A stretch of 37,127 bases of DNA from contig CANQXH010000012.1 in NCBI GenBank assembly GCA_947627745.1, positions 1-37,127 on the forward strand, in the 5' to 3' direction. Every line of letters starts with the position of its first letter. The first letter of the stretch is position 1. The translations under genes and the position numbers were made by a program. The stretch is from an uncultured Oscillospiraceae bacterium (GTDB lineage: Bacteria > Bacillota > Clostridia > Oscillospirales > Oscillospiraceae). The notes beneath the pieces were generated by a model. The model had not been told where the DNA came from. It saw only the letters and a program-made list of their open reading frames with translations, and did not search any database. Below, one piece after another: positions 1 through 5,030 of this stretch.

Positions 1-4
1 CACA

Positions 5-34
5 GTGGCAACTCGCGTGGGCGCGTGATGTAAG
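5..34 (+). CRISPR. Degenerate solo CRISPR repeat upstream of the sigma-like gene
   Basis: These 30 nt align with the repeat used in the arrays further on. The 3' half (GCGCGTGATGTAAG) is identical and the 5' half is degenerate (GTGGCAACTCGCGT instead of GTTGCAATTCGCGC). It ends 43 nt before the start codon of the sigma-like gene, and a possible -10 (CATAAT, 45-50) lies between them. It may be the last, decayed repeat of an array that begins outside the window, or a crRNA-like element acting on the operon it precedes. The 34 nt after it would be its guide. Confidence 0.7.
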
Positions 35-77
35 CAAAACGATACATAATCAACAAGATTAGGAGGATAAAAAATCA

Positions 78-818
78 ATGACAGCAAAACTAAAACCGGA
101 GCAATATGCTCAATTGTCATACCCGCACAATTTGACTGCGGCACTTACCGATGCGCTCCCTCGCTTTTATAAGGGAGCAGACACCACAGGGTGGGAAATC
201 ACAGCGCGCGGCGCTAGGGCTTTGATGAATGAAAAGCTGAACGAACGCGAACGCGATGTCGTGATACAACGTTGGCGGGACGGCAAGACTTATGAGGAAA
301 TCGGCAGAATTTACAATGTTACGCGGGAGCGTATTCGGCAGATTGAAACGAAAGCCATACGAAAGCTTTCTTACCCGCCGTCCTTGGCTAATTTTGCTTG
401 TATTCCCTTTTCAATGTATATCGACTTACAGAAACGTCTTGAGTATGCGCAGGAGATTATACGCCGCGAAAAGGTTCGTGTTACCGAGTTCAGTAACGAG
501 GCTACAACGTATTTTTGTTCTATCGAAACCGACGAAGAAGATATTATAAAACCCGAACCAAAGCCCGCTAACACAAACGATTTTATCAAGTCCAAAGAGA
601 TTGAGTATATGGAGTTTTCCGTTCGGTCTTACAACTGCTTGCTGCGCGCAGGCTACCGAACGATTGGCGATATACTACAAGCCGACGAGGAGTCGTTTCG
701 GCGAATACGAAACCTCGGCAAAAAATCTGCGGACGAAATAATTTATAAAATCCACGCTATCGGCGGTCAGATGTCGTGGGAGGTAGAGCCTAATGACAGT
801 AAAGCAACTAATAGCTAG
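78..818 (+). CDS. Sigma-70 region 4 / RNA polymerase alpha-CTD fusion protein
   Basis: This 246-aa protein has two RNA-polymerase-derived domains. Residues about 54-98 match sigma-70 region 4, including the -35-binding helix-turn-helix (YEEIGRIYNVTRERIRQIE, residues 72-90). Residues about 178-229 match the C-terminal domain of RNA polymerase alpha (SVRSYNCLLRAG at 181-192, IRNLGKKSADEI at 210-221). Sigma regions 2 and 3 are absent, so it cannot melt a -10 element and is not a complete sigma factor. Known domain roles suggest DNA contact near -35/UP elements and contact with the polymerase. AGGAGG at 61-66 fixes the start. It is first in a run of co-directional genes ending with the dead Cas12f homologue, which suggests an adaptor between RNA-guided DNA binding and RNA polymerase (inference). 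Similar stand-alone fusions occur in Clostridia mobile elements, so the pairing could be incidental. Confidence 0.9.
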   Translation: MTAKLKPEQYAQLSYPHNLTAALTDALPRFYKGADTTGWEITARGARALMNEKLNERERDVVIQRWRDGKTYEEIGRIYNVTRERIRQIETKAIRKLSYPPSLANFACIPFSMYIDLQKRLEYAQEIIRREKVRVTEFSNEATTYFCSIETDEEDIIKPEPKPANTNDFIKSKEIEYMEFSVRSYNCLLRAGYRTIGDILQADEESFRRIRNLGKKSADEIIYKIHAIGGQMSWEVEPNDSKATNS

Positions 819-981
819 TGAGGAGGAGTTTTTTACAAATGTTGCGCTGTATTTATATAGCACTACGGGTATATTAAGTTTGGTTGTGGGACTATACGGG
901 TTTCTCGCACAAAGCATTATCCTTGCAGGATTGTGTGCTGCCAGCGGGTTTATAAGTGTTAAATTAATTTTTAGGGGGTGA
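793..981 (+). CDS. Small membrane protein (62 aa), function unknown
   Basis: The start lies inside the 3' end of the sigma-like gene, in another frame, with a GGGAGG ribosome-binding site just upstream. This implies translational coupling. After a short acidic N-terminus (about residues 1-15) the rest is hydrophobic and could form two membrane helices (about 18-36 and 40-58), ending in a short basic tail (KLIFRG). I recognise no family. The last ~40 nt of the gene are nearly repeated 127 nt downstream. Confidence 0.55.
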   Translation: MTVKQLIASEEEFFTNVALYLYSTTGILSLVVGLYGFLAQSIILAGLCAASGFISVKLIFRG

Positions 982-1118
982 TTTAAAATGATGAATGCTG
1001 TATATCTTATCGCGGGCGGTCTTGCAATTATGTGTATAACTGCTTTCGCTAATATCTTTACTAGTCGCTAGTGGGTTTATATGTGTCAAATTAATTTTTA
1101 GGAGGGTGATTTAAAATG
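944..1118 (+). repeat. Direct duplication of a ~47-bp leader/RBS segment
   Basis: Positions 944-990 and 1071-1118 are near-identical. Both run from G(C/T)GGGTTTAT through AAATTAATTTTTAGG to the ribosome-binding site and an ATG. The first copy encodes the end of the 62-aa protein and starts the 27-aa peptide; the second starts the 24-aa peptide. It looks like a tandem duplication with a period of about 127 bp. Confidence 0.8.
988..1071 (+). CDS. 27-aa hydrophobic peptide
   Basis: An AGGGGGTG ribosome-binding site (973-980) precedes two consecutive ATG codons. The peptide (MMNAVYLIAGGLAIMCITAF, then NIFTSR after one more Ala-Asn-type turn) is almost entirely one membrane helix with a basic end. 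Size and composition resemble single-helix membrane peptides such as small regulators or type I toxins, but no family match can be claimed. The strong ribosome-binding site is the main evidence that it is translated. Confidence 0.45.
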   Translation: MMNAVYLIAGGLAIMCITAFANIFTSR

Positions 1119-1190
1119 ACGGATTATTTCGTGCTTGTTATTATGTTTGCTCTCTTAGCAACTGTAGGCATTTGCAGTAACTGCCAGTAA
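1116..1190 (+). CDS. 24-aa hydrophobic peptide
   Basis: Preceded by AGGAGGGTG (1100-1108) in the second copy of the duplicated leader. The product begins MTDYFVLVIMFALLATVGIC and ends SNCQ. It is a single predicted membrane helix with two cysteines near the C-terminus. It is not alignable to the 27-aa peptide beyond being hydrophobic, although the leader DNA is shared. Function unknown. Confidence 0.45.
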   Translation: MTDYFVLVIMFALLATVGICSNCQ

Positions 1191-1221
1191 GACAAAGTTG
1201 TTCAAGGGGGTGTGACAAAAA

Positions 1222-1446
1222 ATGTATGTTGTAATATGTAAAGACGGAACAACCGTTACATATGACGGTGGCAACACCATTAGGATACCCAATGGCGAAA
1301 CCTACACCTACACGCATTTAGGTAAAGTCCTAAGTAGTAGGTCAAAGGATTTCCGCGTTAAAAAAGTAAAAGATATTGTCGAAGCTATTGATATTGTTGT
1401 GGACTTGCACGGTGGAGCTGATTTTGCTGCACATCTACAAGGTTGA
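1222..1446 (+). CDS. Hypothetical protein, 74 aa
   Basis: A GGGGGTG ribosome-binding site precedes the ATG by about 10 nt. The N-terminal half looks like a small beta-rich fold (MYVVICKDGTTVTYDGG) and the C-terminal half is a likely helix. No signal peptide, membrane segment or recognised motif. It sits between the small peptides and the Cas12f homologue on the same strand with a 28-nt gap to the latter, so it is probably co-transcribed with it. The position is suggestive, but no role can be assigned. Confidence 0.6.
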   Translation: MYVVICKDGTTVTYDGGNTIRIPNGETYTYTHLGKVLSSRSKDFRVKKVKDIVEAIDIVVDLHGGADFAAHLQG

Positions 1447-1474
1447 CACAAGGTGACGGCGAAAGGAATAAATT

Positions 1475-2836
1475 ATGACAAAGGCAGTAAAATTACAGTT
1501 GTATTACAAGGACGATGAAACTCTGAGCTTTAAACAAGCGCAAGAGGAATTGTGGAAGATGCAGCGCGAAATTCGCGCGGCGGCGAACCGAATTGTTCAA
1601 TTGTGTTGGGAATACAACGGGTTCGAGAGCGATTGGAAAAAGGCTCGCGGCGAATATCCTACTAAGGACGAGAACCGCGAGATACTCGGCAAGTCGCTTT
1701 CGACGGTAATATACCATAAAATCAAGCAGGACGCGCCGAGCGTAATCACATCTAATCTAGGTTCGACGGAACAGGCTGTTGTCGCGCGATTTAACGCCTT
1801 AAAAGCGGATATTATGCGCGGAACGACATCTATACCGTCTTATCGCCGAAATATGGCGATAGATTTACACAAGCGTTCAATCAAGCTCACGTTTGACACG
1901 GACGAGAACGGAAAAACCGATTGGTACTTTGAGCTTGCTCTCTTTTCCAAATCTGAAAAGAAAGCGTTGGATTTGCCGAAGTCCTCGCTGAAGTTTAAAG
2001 CCGTTGTGCGGAGCAAGTCCAAACGTTTTGTAGAGCCGATACTTGAACGCTGCTATGACGGCATATATGATATATGCGGCAGTAAATTGCAATACGAAAA
2101 CGGCAAGTGGTTTTTGCTGTTATGTTTCTCGTTTGAAAATGAAAAAGAGAGCCTTGTGCAATTGGAAAAAGACAGCATAATGGGCGTACATATTGCCGAA
2201 CATAACGCTGTTACCTGTGTTTTCGGAAATGGTAATAAAGTCCGTGAAATCGAGGGCGGCGAGGTTCAGGAGTTTTCGGCGCAGGTCGAAAAACGCCGCC
2301 GTTCAATCGGTATTGCAAGCCGAAAGCACTCCAAGTTGTGCGGTGACGGCAGAATTGGTCACGGTTATCACGCGAAAATGAAACCTCTTGACAATATCGG
2401 GCAGAAGATTTCCAACTTCCGAAATACCGTCAATCATAGATATTCGAGGCAGATTATTGATTGGGCGGTTCAGAACGGCTGCGGGACGATACAGCTTGAA
2501 GATTTGACAGGCTATGCGACATCGGAGCTTGAAAAATACAAAATGCTGAAAAGTTGGTCGTATTACGATTTGCAGACAAAAATCGAATACAAAGCAAAGG
2601 AATACGGCATAAATGTTATTAAGGTAGGCTATCGAGATTTGCAGAAGTGGTGTGCCGCCTGTCAATTGCCGAGCGTTAAGGCGGTCAAGGACGATGACGG
2701 AAACACCAGCTTAGTCTGCGAAACGTGCGGAGCTGCTTACGGCGCAAACGACAATGTAGCAAAGGCTCTTTGCGTTAAAGACATTGCAAAAATTCTGTCG
2801 AAAAAAGCCGACCCCGATGACGAGATTGAAAATTGA
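1475..2836 (+). CDS. Nuclease-dead Cas12f (type V-F) homologue
   Basis: This 453-aa protein matches the Cas12f1 family, closest in my memory to the 422-aa AsCas12f1. Shared stretches include the N-terminal WE.xGF.SD block (45-53), RG.xSIPSY.R (about 114-124), the NHRYSRQIIDWA segment and a CGTIQLEDL motif. RuvC needs three acidic residues. The first, in the family's GxDxG, is His239 (GVHIAEH). The second, Glu342 (QLEDL), is kept. The third, in ADxNAA, is Asn425 in the ungapped alignment (GANDNVAKA). The TS before the zinc ribbon is also lost, while the ribbon cysteines CxxC...CxxC are intact. The length is full and there is no frameshift, so the fold is retained but cutting is predicted lost. 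A gapped alignment could place Asp426 in the third site, but His239 would remain. Its guide scaffold starts 18 nt after the stop. No cas1 or cas2 is nearby. Confidence 0.93.
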   Translation: MTKAVKLQLYYKDDETLSFKQAQEELWKMQREIRAAANRIVQLCWEYNGFESDWKKARGEYPTKDENREILGKSLSTVIYHKIKQDAPSVITSNLGSTEQAVVARFNALKADIMRGTTSIPSYRRNMAIDLHKRSIKLTFDTDENGKTDWYFELALFSKSEKKALDLPKSSLKFKAVVRSKSKRFVEPILERCYDGIYDICGSKLQYENGKWFLLLCFSFENEKESLVQLEKDSIMGVHIAEHNAVTCVFGNGNKVREIEGGEVQEFSAQVEKRRRSIGIASRKHSKLCGDGRIGHGYHAKMKPLDNIGQKISNFRNTVNHRYSRQIIDWAVQNGCGTIQLEDLTGYATSELEKYKMLKSWSYYDLQTKIEYKAKEYGINVIKVGYRDLQKWCAACQLPSVKAVKDDDGNTSLVCETCGAAYGANDNVAKALCVKDIAKILSKKADPDDEIEN

Positions 2837-2854
2837 GCTGATTATATTAAAGTT

Positions 2855-3015
2855 GGGCTGACTTAGCAGCCCTAAATCGAGAAAGTGGCAGTCAATCACC
2901 GCTTGCGGTGTATGCAATACTCTCGACAAGGTATTATAAACCTCACACATAAAAATCCGTGTGAGCGTTACGCGTGTTTCGCGGTTGCAATTCGCGCGCG
3001 TGCGCGTAATGTAAG
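2855..3015 (+). ncRNA. Guide scaffold B: tracrRNA-like leader fused to a CRISPR repeat
   Basis: Ordered structure: hairpin GGGCTG-ACTTAG-CAGCCC; long stem TCGAGA...TCTCGA enclosing hairpin CACCGC-TT-GCGGTG; short stem AGGT...ACCT; stem CTCACAC-N10-GTGTGAG; anti-repeat GCGTTACGCG; then the first repeat. The anti-repeat can pair with the repeat's CGCGTAATGT (about 10 bp including G-U pairs). The order and several sequence blocks (GAGAA.GTG.CA, the third stem, the anti-repeat position) resemble the AsCas12f1 tracrRNA as I recall it. It begins 18 nt after the dead Cas12f stop codon, so it may be processed from that mRNA or start at TATATT (2843-2848). Confidence 0.85.
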
Positions 3016-3075
3016 AGCCAAATGCAAGATTGCACAATTAACTGTTGCAATTCGCGCGCGTGCGCGTGATGTAAG
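2984..3075 (+). CRISPR. CRISPR array B (two 32-nt repeats)
   Basis: Repeats at 2984-3015 and 3044-3075 flank a 28-nt spacer. The variant core is CGCGCGCGTGCGCG, ending AATGTAAG in the first repeat and GATGTAAG in the second. The second repeat ends 23 nt before the start codon at 3099, so its guide would overlap that gene's ribosome-binding site. Confidence 0.85.
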
Positions 3076-3098
3076 CCAAAGAAAGGAGGGAAGAACGA

Positions 3099-3565
3099 TG
3101 TCAACCCAGCAGGAATTGATTGAAGACCCTGAAGACCTGTATTTACAGGAGTTGTATGCAAAGCAAATATCCGACAGTGTTATGGTGTTTGAAAGGCAGT
3201 CATCCAATATGGGGTTTGAGATATATGCAAGTTTTTGTGAGTTTCTGGATAACGAGCATTCAACAGGAAATGCCATTTCTGATATTTACCAAGCAGTTTA
3301 TGTTTGTTTCAAGGAAATCGTAAACCCTTCAATTAAAAGTGGCGAATTTAAGAAGGGTGACTGCAAAGTCTTATTTAGTAGAGAAAGTGGCGCGGAAGAT
3401 TTCACAGAGGTTTATTATAAGAATCTGCCTTTATGCGCCATTTATAAGCAAGGCGAAAACTTTGTGATAAAGCCGTCAACCACTGATGTCAGTCAAAATG
3501 ATTTGCAGAAAGTAAAAGCTGCTATCGACGATGCAACAGGTTGCAATTCGCGCGTGCGCGCGTGA
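3099..3565 (+). CDS. Hypothetical protein (154 aa) lying between CRISPR repeats
   Basis: The start follows AAGGAGGG (3084-3091). An upstream extension is open but only translates the guide scaffold and repeats, so it is rejected. The protein is soluble, mixed alpha/beta and acidic at its N-terminus (EDPEDLYLQELYAKQ), with no recognised domain. Its last residues (CNSRVRA) and its stop codon are supplied by a CRISPR repeat. With repeats ending 23 nt before the gene and overlapping its end, the gene appears to have been placed inside an array, or a repeat has captured its end. Function unknown. Confidence 0.7.
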
Positions 3566-3638
3566 TATAAGTAATGAGGGTACTTTCCTCCACACAAAAC
3601 ACAATTGTTGCAATTCGCGCTTGTATGCGTATCATAAG
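3540..3638 (+). CRISPR. CRISPR array B', two repeats, the last degenerate
   Basis: The repeat at 3540-3571 has GATATAAG in place of GATGTAAG. A 35-nt spacer follows, and a degenerate 32-nt repeat lies at 3607-3638 (core CGCGCTTGTATGCGTATC). Decay of the terminal repeat is usual at the distal end of an array. No scaffold precedes it, so it reads as the continuation of array B across the gene at 3099. Confidence 0.75.
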
Positions 3639-3797
3639 ATATGTATGACATAGCCACGCAATGGCGCATTTTTACTCCTTTATACGCTATGCGTGTCTAT
3701 ATATATTCCTCTTGTTGTAAGGTGCAGCGAGTTTCGGCATTTCTCGCTGCGCCTGTTCTGTGCGGCGCAGGGTCACTCCCCTAGCTGCACTTCCAAT
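3639..3797 (+). other. Non-coding stretch with two hairpins
   Basis: No convincing gene. It contains stem GCAGCGAG/CTCGCTGC (3724-3731 with 3743-3750) and GCGCC/GGCGC (3749-3753 with 3764-3768), which overlap by 2 nt and are therefore alternatives. Neither is followed by a T-tract. A structured RNA or array-trailer remnant is possible, but nothing more can be said. Confidence 0.4.
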
Positions 3798-3815
3798 GGT
3801 GTTATATGTAACACC
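3798..3815 (+). repeat. Palindrome copy P1, upstream of scaffold C
   Basis: GGTGTTA-TATG-TAACACC, followed by G and five Ts and then, 7 nt after the palindrome, by the guide scaffold. Stem plus T-tract has the form of an intrinsic terminator. It is the reverse complement of most other copies. Confidence 0.85.
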
Positions 3816-3822
3816 GTTTTTC

Positions 3823-3980
3823 GGGCTGACTTAGCAGCCCTAAGTCGAGAAAGTGGCAGTCAATCACCGCTTGCGGCGTGTGCAATACTCTCGATAAGGT
3901 ATAAGCCTCACACATAACAATCCGTGTGAGCGTTACGCGTGTTTCGCGGTTGCAATTCGCGCGTGCGCGCGTGATGTAAG
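3823..3980 (+). ncRNA. Guide scaffold C fused to a CRISPR repeat
   Basis: Second copy of the scaffold architecture. Relative to copy B the AGG...CCT stem has a shorter loop (TATAAG), and the inner hairpin arm reads GCGGCG, giving one A-C mismatch. The outer stems, anti-repeat and repeat are preserved. The guide that would follow is the 35-nt spacer starting ACTGTCCGCC. Confidence 0.82.
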
Positions 3981-4032
3981 ACTGTCCGCCAAGCGGTTCT
4001 GCGTGGCGATTTGCCGTTGCAATTCGCGCGTG
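3949..4032 (+). CRISPR. CRISPR array C (one full, one truncated repeat)
   Basis: The full repeat is 3949-3980: GTTGCAATT, core CGCGCG-TG-CGCGCG, end TGATGTAAG. A 35-nt spacer (3981-4015) follows, then only the first 17 nt of a second repeat (4016-4032), after which the sequence runs into a T-rich tail also found at 8346. Confidence 0.85.
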
Positions 4033-4088
4033 TTCGATTTTTCTTTTCTGATTTGCATAATCGCGCTTTGCGCGAGTTATATTTTGGC
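4016..4088 (+). repeat. Array-tail module, copy 1
   Basis: Truncated repeat plus a T-rich segment, then a perfect hairpin TCGCGC-TTT-GCGCGA and TTATATTTTGGC, running into a palindrome. It is almost identical to 8346-8418. Tail, palindrome and the following scaffold form a ~257-bp unit present twice. Confidence 0.85.
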
Positions 4089-4106
4089 GGTGTTACATAT
4101 AACACC
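4089..4106 (+). repeat. Palindrome copy P2, upstream of scaffold C'
   Basis: GGTGTTACATATAACACC, extended by one more C-G pair. The sequence GTTTTTC follows and leads straight into the scaffold starting at 4114. Confidence 0.88.
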
Positions 4107-4113
4107 GTTTTTC

Positions 4114-4274
4114 GGGCTGACTTAGCAGCCCTAAGTCGAGAAAGTGGCAGTCAATCACCGCTTGCGGTGTATGCAATACTCTCGACAAGGTATTATAAAC
4201 CTCACACATAAAAATCCGTGTGAGCGTTACGCGTGTTTCGCGGTTGCAATTCGCGCGTGCGCGCGTGATGTAAG
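4114..4274 (+). ncRNA. Guide scaffold C' fused to a CRISPR repeat (head of the largest array)
   Basis: Third scaffold copy, nearly identical to copy B through the anti-repeat, but ending in the CGCGCG-TG-CGCGCG form of the repeat. It heads the longest array and is the best candidate for an expressed multi-guide transcript. I see no consensus promoter between the palindrome and the first scaffold hairpin. Confidence 0.85.
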
Positions 4275-4532
4275 CGCAGGAGAAAAGCCAAATCTTCGCT
4301 TGGCTGCTGGTTGCAATTCGCGCGTGCGCGCGTGATGTAAGATTCGACAGATGAACGATTGCCGAGAGAAATTGGTTGCAATTCGCGCGTGCGCGTGATG
4401 TAAGAAAAAATCAATCAGCCAATTCAAAACATAGTTAAGTTGCAATTCGCGCGTGCGCGCGTGATGTAAGTTCTCGCTGAACATAACGCCGCGTGCCGAT
4501 AACCGTTGCAATTCGCGCGTGCGTGATGTAAG
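4243..4532 (+). CRISPR. CRISPR array C' (five repeats, four bounded spacers)
   Basis: Repeats lie at 4243-4274, 4310-4341, 4375-4404 (30 nt), 4439-4470 and 4505-4532 (28 nt). The short ones have lost CG pairs from the GC-alternating core. Bounded spacers are 35, 33, 34 and 34 nt, all different. The sequence after the last repeat may serve as a fifth guide. Repeat ends (GTTGCAATTCGCGCG and TGATGTAAG) are constant, so this is a true array rather than simple GC repeats. No match of a spacer to another part of the window is convincing. Confidence 0.95.
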
Positions 4533-4591
4533 AAGATACTTGATGCCTATCTGTCAAGAATAAACAGGTTACAATATTAGTAAAAAACCTC

Positions 4592-4620
4592 TTGACTTCT
4601 ACAATATACTGTGGTATAAT
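4592..4620 (+). promoter_or_regulatory. Consensus sigma-A-type promoter
   Basis: TTGACT (4592-4597), a 17-nt spacer and TATAAT (4615-4620), ending 40 nt before the gene at 4661. It starts a new transcription unit immediately after array C'. Confidence 0.85.
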
Positions 4621-4660
4621 ATAGATAGGAGAGGAATGGATAGTATGAAAGGAGTTTATT

Positions 4661-4927
4661 ATGGAAAACACAAACGTTAATGAAATCAGACCAGAGTTCA
4701 TTTCTGCGGAGCGTTTCCGTGCAGCAGAGTTCGCGACTGATTGGGCGTGCGGATACGGCGATGTGTTAAACACACGAAAATATTGGCAAGAGGATTTTTC
4801 GCCTATTCAACACAGAATATTTTCTTGGGTTGGTAAAAATCGCGACAGAATAAAAGGCTTAAAAACTCTTGAAGAAGTCGAGGAGCTGATGATTGCCGAC
4901 GGCATTATCACTAGGGACGATATATAG
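4661..4927 (+). CDS. Hypothetical protein, 88 aa
   Basis: The ATG follows AAAGGAG (4648-4654) and a strong promoter, and an intrinsic terminator closes the unit, so this is a stand-alone expressed gene. The protein is soluble, with aromatic-rich central residues (WACGYGDVLNTRKYW) and a C-terminal acidic helix-turn region. No recognised family. Its own promoter and terminator beside the zeta-like gene make it a candidate for a regulator or antitoxin-like partner, but nothing in the sequence demonstrates this. Confidence 0.8.
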   Translation: MENTNVNEIRPEFISAERFRAAEFATDWACGYGDVLNTRKYWQEDFSPIQHRIFSWVGKNRDRIKGLKTLEEVEELMIADGIITRDDI

Positions 4928-4981
4928 TTCAGTCCAAATGGCGCTGAACAACGTCACAAAATACAATTGAATAACATTTAA

Positions 4982-5009
4982 ACGCGGAGAAAACAACTCC
5001 GCGTTTTTT
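4982..5009 (+). terminator. Intrinsic terminator
   Basis: Stem ACGCGGAG/CTCCGCGT (4982-4989 with 4997-5004), 7-nt loop, then six Ts. It ends the 88-aa gene's transcript. Confidence 0.9.
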
Positions 5010-5030
5010 GTTTATAAAGGAGGTATTAAT

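Noticed and set aside
2189-2206. Partial match (14 of 18) of the spacer at 4471 to the DNA encoding the mutated RuvC motif
   Set aside because: Several matches of this quality are expected by chance; mismatches fall within the seed and no PAM is present.
2885-3098. Open frame extending the 154-aa gene upstream through scaffold B and the repeats
   Set aside because: It only translates structured guide RNA and CRISPR repeats; the ribosome-binding site and start at 3099 are far better.
4144-4335. Short open frames over scaffolds and repeats (also around 3693-3917, 4011-4211 and 8221-8538)
   Set aside because: Same translated scaffold text in each copy, Arg/Ala-rich from the GC-alternating repeat, no ribosome-binding sites.
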